64,000 bases of DNA from Persicaria tinctoria. Lineage: Eukaryota > Streptophyta > Magnoliopsida > Caryophyllales > Polygonaceae. Positions within the stretch are counted from its first letter, which is position 1. Each line of letters begins with the position of its first letter. The DNA is taken from the NCBI GenBank assembly GCA_037127255.1, contig JBANSL010000002.1:40278892-40342891 (forward strand), read 5' to 3'. Positions 11,872 to 23,270 of the stretch are shown here, piece by piece. A program made the position numbers and the translations under genes. Under the pieces are notes generated by a model, which worked only from the letters and a program-made list of their open reading frames with translations, did not search any database and was not told where the DNA came from.

Positions 11872-12963
11872 CTACGAAAGTGCATCCTTGTTAAGCATCC
11901 CAATCTCTCGTCTAATGAAGGTGAACTTGTCCTCTGCCAATGACTTAGTAAAAATGTCAGCCCATTGATAATCAGTTGAAATAAAAGAAATAGATACATC
12001 ACCTTTTTCAACATGGTCTCTAACGAAATGATGCCTTACATCAATATGTTTGGTCCTTGAATGTTGAACATGATTCTTTGTAATGGAGATGGCACTTGTA
12101 TTGTCACACTTAATGGGAATGCCTTTGAGGTTGATGTCAAGATCTCGCATTTGTTGAGCTATCCAAAGGATTTGGGAGCAGCATGCTCCAACTGCTATGT
12201 ATTCGGCTTCTGCAGTGGATAGAGAGACTGAGTTTTGTTTCTTTGAGTGCCAACTGATCAAGGATGCTCCTAAAAATTGGCAACATCCTGATGTGCTCTT
12301 CCTATCCACCTTATAGCCTACAAAATCTGCATCAGAATACCCGATTAATGTGAAATCCTTTTGCTTTGGGTACCATAGTCCAAGCTCCTTAGTGCCATTG
12401 AGATATCGAAAGATCCTCTTCACAGCCACGAGGTGAGATTCTTTAGGATTAGCTTGAAACCTAGCACACATGCAAACACTAAACATGATGTCAGGTCTAC
12501 TAGCTGTAAGATATAGTAAAGATCCAATCATTCCCCGATACTCCTTTTGATTGACACTCTTTCCAGTCTTGTCTTGATCTAGGGATAATGTTGAGCTCAT
12601 GGGAGTCTTGGCTGCTTTGGATTGATCCATCTTGAACTTCTTCAAAAGATCCTTAGTGTACTTGCTTTGGTTGAAAAAGATCCCTTTCTTGAATTGATGA
12701 ACTTGTAATCGTAAAAAGAAGTTGAGTTCACCCATCAAGCTCATCTCAAATTCGCTACACATGATGTCAGAAAATTCCTTGCACAAAGATGTGTTAGTAG
12801 CACCAAATAATATATCATCAACATAAATTTGAATAACCAAAATATCCTTTCCTTTGGTCTTGATAAAAAAGAGTTTTGTCGATCAATCCCTTTTTAAAAT
12901 CATTTTCTAAAAGATATTTTGACAAGCGCCCATACCAAGCTCTTGGGGCTTGTTTCAAACCAT
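11872..12963 (-). pseudogene. SIRE-A pol: reverse transcriptase (C part) and RNase H
   Basis: The minus strand encodes the RT catalytic box YVDDILFG, the copia connection region with SRPDIMFSVCM, and copia RNase H with GYSDADFVGYKVDRKSTSG, STAEAEYIAVG and CDNTSAIS. The 322-codon frame (12840-11872) is preceded at about 12850-12960 by a frameshift: an extra A in a run compared with SIRE-B. The frame continues across the CACTA-1 insertion at 12964/19257. The enzyme would copy element RNA into DNA; here it is dead. Confidence 0.9.
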
Positions 12964-13199
12964 CACTACTAGAATACTGCAATTAGACATCATGTCATTT
13001 AAGTCTGTCAAAAAATCAACAGATGTTAAATTTATCTATTACATCAATAATTTTTTTTGTGATGTCTAAAACAGTTTACACAATGGTAAAATATGTGGAC
13101 AGATGGGAAATTGATAGTCCGGAAAATAGACCAAAACGCGCACTACAATGGTAAAAGGCGGGATCCGCCACTTACAAAAAAAAAATTGGAGCACGGGCT

Positions 13200-13737
13200 T
13201 CCAAATTTCGGAGGTAATGTTAACACTTCAAAAAAAATTAGAATTTCTTGTTTCCTTTTTCCAATAATTTGTAACACTTCAAAAAATCTGAACCTTAACA
13301 TATTTCTATCTTCTTCTCTCTCCCCTCACATTCAACCAGCTCTAAGCCCCAACTCATATTCTCCTCTATCTACCTCTCTCCAGATCCGACCGAGCCACAT
13401 ACCAAACCCCAACTCATCTTCTCCTCTATCTAGATCCAAATCCAAGCTTCCGCTAGCTACCTCCGATGACCGTCGTTCGGTGATGCCATTCCCAAACTTG
13501 TTTGAACAGATGAACCAAACCCCATTGTCTCCTTCTCTCTACTTCAAATCTGGCCCCCGTCCTCCAAATCCAGCCTCATTCTCTCTGCTCTGGGCTCCTT
13601 CTCCCATCACTGGATTCATTTTCTTATTATCTTCTTCACTTGTTGTCTTGTTCCCTATCTCTCGCTCTGGTCGGCGGCTACGAAGACAGAGGCTCTCTCT
13701 CGGAACCCTAACCGGTAAGCCCTGTCTCACCCTCCAT

Positions 13738-13833
<96 letters not shown>

Positions 13834-14100
13834 CTCTCTTTGTCTTTCTATGGCTCTCATTTGTGACTTCGGTCTCGACTTCTAGTGATGGCCTAACCCC
13901 GACAACGACTGCTTCCCTCGTCACTTAGCCCTCTTGCTCTATGCGCCGCTTGTAACCTTCCCTGTTAAGCACTCACATCATCCTTCTCCCTTCGACTTTC
14001 CCTTGAGTTTTGAGACCTTGAATGCTCCTCTAAAATTCAAATCTAGGGTTTTCTTGGTTTAATTTCATTCTCTAATTTCATATCTAGGTTTAATTTTATT
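13200..14100 (+). other. CT-rich leader-like region in CACTA-1
   Basis: Strongly pyrimidine-rich plus-strand DNA resembling plant 5' UTR sequence. It ends with a GGTAAG at about 13713, which could be a splice donor. It carries no recognised protein; the 257-codon ORF over it (13093-13866) owes much of its length to the TC repeat. CACTA-2 has a similar CT-rich stretch at 29230-29600 at the same relative place, so it may act as a promoter or leader for the captured exons (inference). Confidence 0.35.
13741..13830. repeat. (TC)n microsatellite, 90 bp
   Basis: Forty-five uninterrupted TC units inside CACTA-1. It generates artificial Leu-Ser and Arg-Glu repeat ORFs on the two strands. Confidence 0.98.
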
Positions 14101-14252
14101 CTCTAATCTAGGGTTATTGGAACAGTCGAGTCTGTAATCTGTCCCTACTTTTCTCAATGCTTTTGTTTTCATCGTCTGAACCTAATTTGCTGTAATATCA
14201 TATTTGATGCTATATGTTTTCTGTTCATATTACTGATTTTTTTAGATGTTTG

Positions 14253-14332
14253 ATGTCTCTCTGTTCTTTCAAGGGAAAACAAGGAGAGAGAGTGTCTCTC
14301 TGTTCTTTCAAGGGAAAACAAGGAGAGAAAGA
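14253..14332. repeat. 40-bp tandem duplication in CACTA-1
   Basis: A unit containing TGTCTCTCTGTTCTTTCAAG followed by GGAAAACAAGGAGAGA occurs twice head to tail (about 14253-14292 and 14293-14332) with one or two differences. Confidence 0.8.
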
Positions 14333-15537
14333 GAGAGAGGTATGTTGATTTGTTTTCAAGGAATGCTGATTTCTTATAAAGTACATCTTGATTTTTTTTT
14401 CAAGGAATTGAGATGATGTATAATGAGGTATGCTGATTTCTTATATGGAACTGAAAATGAGCTTATAAGAAGCTGAGATGACAAGGAGTGATGAGTGTTG
14501 ATAATGTAGAATGACATTGCTGCCAAAAAAGCTGATACATGCATAGAAAATGGGAATTCAAAAATGATGGAATATATATCACTAAGCCTAGTTAGGATTA
14601 TAAAAGTTAGATATTGAACTTTGTCTTCTGAGGTTGCTTGATCAATATTAAAGGAGATTGAAAGCATGTATAGATAAATACGGAACTTATACAAGTGAGT
14701 AGTTTAATGTAAATTAAAGATATAAACCTTTTCGCATTTGATATTTGATGTTGTTGTTGTAATGATGCAGTTGGTTTTGAGGTGAGTGGATAATTTTTGA
14801 TGTGTCCTGGTAGTATTCATGTTTTTTATATGCTTTGACAGAGGTGCACAATATTGGCTTCTCATTTTCAGAGTAAAATTTTCTGGACAATTCTCACTTT
14901 GTTTAGCGTATTTACTTGTTAGGTTGTTGAGTCAGAAAATCAAGAATTGGAGCTAGATCTTTCAAGTCAGGGTACTATTAATACTATGTTTGCATCCTTG
15001 ATTAGATGAATGTGTTCTTTTTGCTTCCATTTCTTTTTTTACCTCCAGATTTCATACATGGAAACTGATGTGCCTTCTTTTCATCTATTGTCTCAATTTG
15101 TAGAACATGCACATTAATTTAACTTGAAACTAAATCTTTAGCTCTTATATTATATACCAGTCTAAACGTTAGGATGAGATTGAATTGAATAATATATATT
15201 ACTCTAGTTCAGTTTGACCATATCTACATCTAATCTAACCATCTGGTTTATTGTAATATAATGTCAATATTAAATAGTAGACGATTGCTCACCCAATGAT
15301 TTTAAGCTTTAAAGTGGTTTTCATTGATTAACTAGGTTGTATTTGCAAATGACATCCATTATTCTTTTAGGTTCAATATCATTTTGTTCTCTTCTAAAAT
15401 GAAGTAATGCTAATTATCTTCTAAATTTCATGCACATTAACGTGTCAATTGAAGTTTGGAAATGAATCTGCTTTTCTTAATATAGCTTTTCTGTGAATGC
15501 TTCATTCTCTAATCACTTTGTTCATCTATAATCTTAG

Positions 15538-15674
15538 TATGTACAACTAAGTGAGCATGAAAAGCTGTCCTAAGTCGAGCTTCTGATTATTGATGAAGCA
15601 GCTACTATTCCATTAACTATTGTCAAATCCCTCCTAGGTCCATATCATGTTTTCATATCTTCTACGGTGAATGG

Positions 15675-15738
<64 letters not shown>

Positions 15739-16405
15739 TTTAGGATTTGAAAGCTACATATACTTGCTAGCCTACCTTTGGGCTATTTTTCATTCTGTTT
15801 CCTGGGAATCTTGTCACTATTATAAGCAGTTAACTGTGATGCTTTGATTTTTTTCTTGCCATGTTTTGTTAGATCTTGCTCCAAAAAGTTATGAGGGCAC
15901 TGGTAGTGGTAGGTCCTTGACACTGAAACTTCTCCAGCAACTAGAGGAATAGAGTCAGACATCTACTAAGATTATTGAAGGAGCTCTCTCATGTACACAT
16001 TAGCTCTTTGTAGTTTATACTCTCTTGGAGGGTGTGTGTATGTTGGATTCCTTTCCTTACTACGAAAACAAAAACGTCAGTTAACTCCATGATCAAATTT
16101 TTTGTGTGTGAATAAAAACCCACATTACACATTTTTAGAAGGATTTAGATCCCAGATGACTAGAAAGATTTTATAAGAGGGGGGAGGGGGGTATATTATT
16201 TTGATACCTTTGTCTTTAGATTCAAGTATTTCTTCATAATTTGACATTTGTCAACTTGAGTTACTTGAGTTCATAACCGATTTTAATTTGTTTACTTTTT
16301 TGTTGATTATAATCACAGGACGTCTTTTTCAGAAGGTCGAATTGAGTGAAACAATCAGTTATGTGCCTCGTGATACTATCGAGCTTTGGCTGAATGAATT
16401 GAGTG
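15538..16405 (+). pseudogene. Captured fragment of KRE33/NAT10-like RNA cytidine acetyltransferase gene
   Basis: Three exon-like blocks on the plus strand match the ATPase part of the KRE33/NAT10 family (acetylates cytidine in 18S rRNA and tRNA, nucleolar). Block 1 (15538-15674) includes a Walker-B-like LLIIDEAATIPLTIVKSLLG and ends FISSTVNG. Block 2 (15889-15965) reads YEGTGSGRSLTLKLLQQLEE. Block 3 (16319 to about 16405) reads GRLFQKVELSETISYVPRD. Blocks 1 and 2 join in frame across an intron with GT (15675) and AG (15888), so capture was from DNA. In-frame stops lie in block 1 (Q to stop before VELL) and after LEE in block 2. The N-terminal part and the acetyltransferase domain are absent. 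It lies wholly inside CACTA-1. Confidence 0.85.
15680..15734. repeat. (TC)n microsatellite in captured intron
   Basis: About 27 TC units starting a few bases after the splice donor of the captured KRE33/NAT10-like intron. It is either ancestral to the donor gene or expanded after capture. Confidence 0.95.
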
Positions 16406-17910
16406 AATCACTCTAATTCCATTTCTCTACCTTTCTTACCGTTGACTTTATCCATGGATGATAGATCCTTCTATAACTCATCATTTTGGATTTTTTTTTT
16501 GGTGAAAATGGACAGTATAAACGAGGCTCCTTTGACCTGGCTCGACAATTGTGCAAGATCAACAACCATCAGAATATCAGATGCCACTCCTCGAATGCCA
16601 CTGATTTTTAGGTAAACCCCTATTCAATACCTATTCACATTAGATTTTTGCTGCTATGCTTTGATGCCTTTTTTTTCCTCCTGCATTTTCTTTTAACTCA
16701 TGGTTTGATGCGTGTTTTTGGTGTTATGCTTTGATGAGTTTTTTTTTTGCTATGTTTGTAATGCTTTGAGTGGGAGAGAGAAGATTAGTTGCTTTTGTCT
16801 CCCCACGCCTCAAAATTCAGATCTTCCTTCTCCGACATCCGTCTATGGCCGAGATCTGTCACACTCTGCATCTGTTCACCCTCATAGCTGCTGATGTTGA
16901 TGCTTCAATTTCAATTTCTCTTTGTCCGAGTTGGAGGTCTTGCTTATTTGTCGAGTTCTTTCTTTTCTCTCTAAGTAATTTTGAGTTTATTATATGTTTT
17001 TTTTGTATATCTCTATAGGTTAAACCCTTGGTGGAATGAGATTGTTTCTTAGCTTTGTGCACTATTTTTATCTTTCCTTTAAACCTCAGCCGGAGTAGGG
17101 TGCCCAGATTACATAGTTTGAGTGTTTGGAAGTGTGCCCAATCATCTTAACGGCTACCAAACTATCCTTTGTACCCATCTTTTAAAAGTACTCATCGTTT
17201 GTAAAAGTGTATCTTTTAAGTACCTCTCATTTGTAACCTTTGTAAATGTCAATTTCTGAGTGAGGATTTATTTCCATCTTTGTTTAACAGAAAATTATGA
17301 GAGAATACAATCTCCAAGATAAGGGGCACTCACAACGTACATCAGACTTATGCTTTAGGGATCAAAGAGGTGATAATATTTCTCATCGTTCTTATCTTCC
17401 TTGTTCTAGTAGAAAATTGTGAAAATTATGAGAGAATTCAACCTTCATTGAGAAAAGGCAGTCAGAACAGCTATATGTTTCTAGGGAACAAAGTGGTGAT
17501 ATGATTTATGGTTTAAAGAGTATATTGTAGCATTACAGACCTAACAATTTAGGAATATGAAAGATGGAACTGGTTTTCAGTGCATTGAGGTCTAATTTTG
17601 ACGCATCACAAAAAGATTGATGACAATTTGTCTTCTTATAATTTCATGTGATGTTGCAGATGGAATTTTTTTTTGTTTAGTATTGATTGTAATTGCTAGT
17701 GATAATGGAAATCTTAGAATTCTAGTGAATGGACTGGTTGGATTGGGTATCCATCAGTTTTGGGTGTGATTACCAGTTCTATTTCCAACTAGTAGCAAAA
17801 GCCTAAATTTTTAGCATGAGTTATCTTTTGTTTCCTTTTTGATGACATGTATTCCCCTATCAGTTGAGTTTTCTTCGCTGCATGGTGCTTTCAGCTATAT
17901 GTCTTCCTGT

Positions 17911-18373
17911 TTGCTCTATCAGTCGTCAATGGCATCAACGGTGAGTACTTTCCATCCGGTCATTGGTGTTTCTTTAAGTTCAAAGACTATTGAATTTTTA
18001 GCCCGAATGTTTTTCCACATCGAGTATTTTCGCATATGGGCAAACAAGCAGCAGAAAGACATTCACCATGGGTGGAGTTACTCAATACACTATAGAAGAC
18101 ATCTACAACTATTGTGAGTACTTCCTGTTTGGTATTTAATGTTTTTATTCTTACAGGATTGACCTTAAATCATGCAAGATGGAACTACTTTTTCGGGCTT
18201 GAACAATAAACTATTGTCTATTTCATATCCTTGTAGCTCAAAGACAGACGGGGGAGACGGCTCTTAATGAAACAAGTTCAAGGTCTCACCAAATCCTACG
18301 GTTGATGGTTGAAAGTTCTGTTCAGCAATATGCTAGAGCTACAAACTCAAGCACTCTTTCAGCTACTGTGCTA
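17911..18373 (+). pseudogene. Captured fragment of a kinesin-7 (KIN-7) motor domain gene
   Basis: Three plus-strand blocks match the plant kinesin-7 motor. Block 1 (about 17911-17940) ends ALSVVNGIN before GTGAGT. Block 2 (about 18019-18113) reads [19 protein letters not shown] and then [11 protein letters not shown], ending at GTGAGT. This is the nucleotide-binding P-loop, with the usual glycine before the catalytic lysine replaced by arginine, which would disable ATP binding. Block 3 (18237 to about 18373, after a TAG acceptor) reads [20 protein letters not shown], the switch-I motif. The remaining motor and stalk are missing. It is a second, unrelated host gene inside CACTA-1, on the same strand as the KRE33 piece. 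Confidence 0.85.
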
Positions 18374-19260
18374 TGTACAAATCACCAGTTTAGTAAATTT
18401 GGTTGTAGGTGATGTAGGGATCGAAGAATAAACTCTATTATGCATTCTCTATGGCTATTCCTGGCAGTTTTTAGTCATGGCGTTTCTTTCTATCTCTCCA
18501 GACAGTTTGGTGTTTACTTTGTCCTAAGATATATTCGTCGATATGCTTTATTTGTTTTGAGATGTTGTGGCTAGCCAATTTTGTGGCTATGAATAGCGGC
18601 GGCGTATTTTGTAAATGTGACAATATGATGGTAGTATATATGTACATGTTTTTATTAAACGACCTATCATATTGAAGACTATACAAAATGCGATGATCTA
18701 TCGACAAAAGCGTGTTGCCTATCCCATTATAAAACATCGAATTAAATATGAAAATAGTAGTGCATTCATACATCTAACATCAGACCCGTCTATTAAAACA
18801 GATGCCAGTGTAGTTATACACATCAGTTATAACAAAAAATGTGATGTCGGTAATTTAGAAATACATCGGTTATGCCTATATTTCATGTGGTCGGTTATAT
18901 TAAATCAATATAAAATCATAAATTATATATGGAACATGATTATAAACGTGATCACTAAAACAAAAACTGTTGTCTATTTTCTATTAAGCCATCACTTATT
19001 TTTATAAATAAAGATGTAAATGTCACTTTTTTGCTTTAGGAGGACATCTTCACATGTTTTCAAATGACAAATTATGGATATTCATCAATAAGTGAATATG
19101 TCATAACAAAAAGTGAGGGGTTCTAATTAAGAAAAGACATCTGCTTAAAACTAATGTGGAAAAGTTTGATCTTTTACTACACGCACAAAGAGATCGGATT
19201 TTTTTTTTGAAAGATATCTGTTGACAACAGATGTATAATTGAAGTTTTCTAGTAGTGCAT

Positions 19261-20384
19261 AAAGCGCTTTGTCTAGTTTATAAACATGATTGGGAAATTC
19301 TGAACTTTCAAAACCTGGGGGTTGAGCCACATAAACTTCTTCCTCTAAGAAACCATTAAGAAAAGCACACTTGACATCCATTTGATATAACTTTATGCTC
19401 ATAAAAGATGCAAATGCTAATAATATGCGAATAGCTTCAAGCCTAACTACGGGAGCAAAGGTCTCCTCGTAGTCAATACCTTCCTCTTGATTGTAGCCTT
19501 GAGCAACAAGCCTTGCCTTGTTCCTCACGATCTTACCATTCTCATCTAGCTTGTTTCGAAATACCCATCGTGTGCCAATGACTGATTGATGCTTTGGCCT
19601 AGGCTTCAAGGTCCAGACTTTGTTCGTTTCAAATTCGTTAAGCTCACTTTGCATAGCAATGATCCAATCTGGCTCTTGAAGGGCCTCATCTACCTTCTTT
19701 GGTTCAATAAGAGAAACAAACGCGTGAACAACAGAGCGATCTTTAAGTTTAGAACGAGTTTGAACACTAGAAGTAGGGTCAGAAATGATATCCTTTAATG
19801 AGTATGATGAGGAGTATTTGAATTTTCTTTTGCTAGTCTCAGCTCCTTGATTCGTCACACCAGTAGGATTGATTTGAGGTACATCTGACTTCGTGGTCCT
19901 GTTTGGTTCAGTTTCAGCAGTTTCTGACGTTTCAACACTGTTGGAGTGGACACCAAGGGCTTTGGACGAATCTTCAACACCTTGGGCCAATTCTTCAGTG
20001 TTGAGAATCTGTTCATGCATGTTCCTCTTCTCTGTGTTCTTGGTAGCAGCATCATCACCTTCCTCGGTCTCCGCATGGATGTTAAGATCTATATCTGTAA
20101 CACTTTCACTCAAAGAACCGTCATTGCATTCATCAAATATAACATGTATACTTTCTTCAACTAACTGGGTCCTTTTATTGAAGATTCTATAAGCTTTGCT
20201 ACTTGTGGAGTAGCCAAGAAATATACCTTCATCACTACGCGCATCAAATTTCCCAAGGTTATATTTTCCATTGTTATGAACAAAACAAGTACAGCCAAAG
20301 GGTTTACAATAAGACATAAGTGGTTTGCGGCCTTTGAAAAGTTCATAAGGAGTTTTCTTTAAGATAGAACGAATAAGACAACGA
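19261..20384 (-). pseudogene. SIRE-A pol: integrase tail, linker and RT N-terminal part
   Basis: Minus-strand frame from about 20384 to 19261. It contains the integrase C-terminal region ([31 protein letters not shown]), an acidic low-complexity linker rich in TE/ET, and the copia RT start ([57 protein letters not shown]). It continues into 12963 across CACTA-1 and into 21261 across the MULE-like MITE. Largely open, so this part decayed little before the insertions. Confidence 0.9.
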
Positions 20385-20393
20385 TTCAAAATA

Positions 20394-21260
20394 GAGTAAG
20401 GCTAGGGAAGATGTCCGAATGTCTATTGACAAGATAAGTTCAACTAAATTACCACATGTCCTTTTCATTTTTTTTCAAACAACTGCAAACATGCCTAAAA
20501 CTCTCTGAGAGCGAATTGAAAAAACCTAAGTGCGTTCATCCAAATACTGCACTAGTTGAACAAACTTCGAGTAAATTTATCAAGGACTTAGTTGATCGAT
20601 ACTTATTCTAGTATATCAATCGATTCGCATGATTATCGAAAGACTTTCGGCTATTTTTCTTGGTTGTCGTTTGAAAATTCTGTCGAAGCGCTGAGGTCCG
20701 ACCTAACTAAATAACCTCGACTCCATTGAGTGAGGTTAATGAGGAACCTCAGTGGATATTGATGAGGTTATGAAATAACCTCATTGACTTAAGCCGAGCT
20801 TCATAAATTTCCTCGGTGACATTAGCCGAGCCTCCATCATCACCTCGGTGACCGCAACCGAGCTCGACGCAGACGACAAGAATTCACGAGATTTATGCCT
20901 GACAGGAACGACATAAAAAATTGCACCAAATCGCATAGGAAACGACCAATTTCTTTCATTTTCGTTCCAATTTGTACTTATAATTCAACTCAAACAACAC
21001 TCAAATCAAGAACAATCAAATAAAAGATGCAAACAACAACCAATTTCATCAATTTTAAGTCTAATTTCAAACCCTAAAACACACCATTTCGTCTCCAAAA
21101 GCTCGTCAAAAACAAATTATAATGAAGGTTTTCACTTTAAAGTTGATATATCTATAGAACTCTCTCTCAAATGGATCTCAAAACTCCAAAATATTGTATG
21201 CAATTTTGTGAAAATAGTCTTGACAATAGTCATTTCTCCATCCTGTCTAAAGCCCTTATG
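20394..21260. mobile_element. Mutator-like (MULE) MITE, 867 bp
   Basis: Inserted into the integrase region of SIRE-A between 9-bp flanks TTCAAAATA (20385-20393) and TTAAAAATA (21261-21269), one mismatch, as expected for a Mutator-type duplication. The ends are imperfect inverted repeats over about 40 bp: left GAGTAAGGCTAGGGAAGATG, right (reversed) CATAAGGGCTTTAGACAGGA, with AATGTCTATTGACAAGA against AATGACTATTGTCAAGA a little further in. The middle (about 20690-20880) holds repeated AACCTC/GAGGTT and CCGAGC motifs. No coding sequence. SIRE-B has an uninterrupted sequence at the same point (46345). Confidence 0.7.
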
Positions 21261-22310
21261 TTAAAAATATAGTTAGCTGTGTTAACAGCTTCAACCCAAT
21301 GGGTTTTAGGTAATGCATTTTCTAAAAGCATAGTCCTGGTCATATCCTCTAAGGTGCGGTTCTTTCGTTCCACAACCCCGTTTTGTTGAGGTGTCCTAGG
21401 AGCAGAAAAGTTATGGGAGATGCCATATTTAGCACAAAACAAATCAAACTGAAGTTGATCAAACTCCCTACCATGATCACTTCGAATTGACACTATGGGC
21501 TCGTTTCTTAAAGTTTGCAACTCCTTACAAAGTTTTGAAAACTCAAATAAGGCCTTTGATTTTTCTTTTAAAAATGCAACCCAAGTATATCTAGAAAAAA
21601 CATCAACAACGACTAGCATGTACTTTTTACCATTGGGAGATTTGACTCGCATAGGACCACATAAATCCATATGTAAAAGTTCAAGGGGTCTATAAGACCT
21701 TACAACCTTTTTGGGTTTGAAAGAGCTACGTGATTGTTTACCTCGTGTGCATGCATTGCATATATCAATACCTTTGAAGTCCATCTCAGTTAGCCATCTT
21801 ACAAGCCCTTTGGACACAAGCTTCTGTAGTGTATGTGGACTCACATGACCGAGTCTCCTGTGCCAGAGCTTTGGATCGTCCGTCAAAGCCTTTAGACAAG
21901 TTAAGCTTCCTTGTGCCACTTGATTAGCATTTACAGCGTATATATTGTTGTAACGATATACACTCAATATAACTTCACCTGTATCTTCTCTGCACACTAG
22001 ACATCTTTTCTTGTTAAATCTGACATTGTTGCCACTATCACATAATTGAGAAACACTAAGCAAATTATACTTTAAACCATTCACAAGATAGACATTTTTA
22101 ATACTATGGTTGGAATCACTCCCAACGCAACCAATACCAACGATGTCACATTTTCCTTTGTCACCAAGAGTGATTGTTCATGTGGATTGCTCCTTTAGAT
22201 CATGAAAGAGAGAACTCTTCCCACTCATATGCCTCGAGCATCCACTATCAATAATCCATTTGTGCTCCTTCACCTTGGTGATCTCCTGCAAAACAAACAT
22301 AAACCTTTGT
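21261..22310 (-). pseudogene. SIRE-A pol: protease end and integrase core
   Basis: Minus strand. The 284-codon frame (22084-21230) has the integrase zinc motif ([13 protein letters not shown] and ICNACTRGKQ) and the DDE core: D in LLHMDLCGPM, D in [12 protein letters not shown] in [14 protein letters not shown]. Upstream, about 22085-22290 encodes the protease-proximal part homologous to SIRE-B (IDSGCSR region). The start at 22310 is set by the gag/pol junction. Integrase would insert the cDNA; here it is interrupted by the MITE. Confidence 0.88.
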
Positions 22311-23270
22311 GGCTAGACCAATAAGCAAATTTGGATCCATTATTGGGATAAACCATATTTGGTAAAATAGTGCCTTTTGGGATCCAAACTTGTGTTATCC
22401 GTTCTTTTCTCAAATGAACAAGAAATGTATTGCGAATGATATATGGATCCTTTCTTCTATAGGGGCAGGTCTCTTTTACATGTCCCTTTCTAGCATAGTG
22501 GTGACATATAAGAGAGGTTCAGCTTCATTTTGCCTTTACAAAGGTGGTAATGTGCTGCTTCTTTAAAAACTTTGGATTTTAACCAATACAACTTTTGTTT
22601 AGAGAACTTTGTTGCTCACCCAACATCCTATCAAGAGTGCCTTTGGATTTGGTAAAACTTATGAGGGCTGTCTGTTGGTCTTGAATCTTATTATTCAGGG
22701 AGATCTTCTGTTCTCTAAGCCATGATGTTCACTTCTTAGAGACGAGAGATCTTGCTTGAGTTCAGATTTCTCTGAGTCAAGAGTCTTGACTTTAATGTCA
22801 AGAACTGAATAAGAAGCTTTAAGACTTTAAACCCTCATAGACAGATCCTCAATAGTTCTTTCCTGGTCCACAGTTCTCTTAATAAAAGTGTTAGTCTGGG
22901 CAATAAGTTTCTCTTCATTGGCAATCATATTAGAAAGGAATTCCGATAGTACCTCTTTTGGACTTGCCATAAGTTCTCTTACAGTTACCTCAAGCTTCTC
23001 ATCGTGGGATTCATCTTTTGAGGCCATAAGACAGACATTGGCCTTCTCATCATCGGAGTCAGAGTCAGAATCTCTCCAAGTTGCCACCATGACTTTCTTT
23101 TTCCATTTATCACCCTTCTTGGACTGACTCTTCGTCTTTTGAGGACAATCTTTCACAAGATGATCTGTTTCACCACATTCAAAACAAGACAAAGGTTTAG
23201 TCTTCTTATCATATTTGTTGTATTGAGGCTTACCTCGAAATTTAGAAGACTTTGATCCATCCTTGTTGTT
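22311..23270 (-). pseudogene. SIRE-A gag, C-terminal half
   Basis: Minus strand. Contains a zinc knuckle CFECGETDHLVKDC (C-X2-C-X4-H-X4-C), a lysine-rich stretch, an acidic DSDSDDEKAN segment and a coiled-coil region (DQERTIEDLSMRV). Beyond about 22827 there are frameshifts relative to SIRE-B. It is cut at 23270 by Gy3; the N-terminal part resumes at 27830, with about 480 bp of gag missing between compared with SIRE-B. Confidence 0.85.

Larger units (their letters stand above)
12964..19257. mobile_element. CACTA-1: non-autonomous CACTA (En/Spm) element carrying host gene pieces
   Basis: Inserted in the RT coding sequence of SIRE-A. It has the 3-bp target duplication CAT (12961-12963 and 19258-19260). 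Removing the element plus one CAT restores the sequence found in SIRE-B at 45215. Terminal inverted repeats are imperfect over about 28 bp: left CACTACTAGAATACTGCAAT, right (reversed) CACTACTAGAAAACTTCAAT. Subterminal short repeats with ACATC/GATGT motifs lie near both ends (12985-13075; 18770-18900; 19040-19240). No transposase ORF is visible in its 6.3 kb. It contains exon fragments of a KRE33/NAT10-like gene and a kinesin-7-like gene, both on the plus strand. Confidence 0.9.

Noticed and set aside
13093..13866. 257-codon plus-strand ORF in CACTA-1
   Set aside because: Its length comes largely from the (TC)n microsatellite giving Leu-Ser repeats; no domain is recognised.
13727..13924. Arg-Glu repeat ORF on the minus strand
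   Set aside because: Pure product of the (GA)n reading of the microsatellite.
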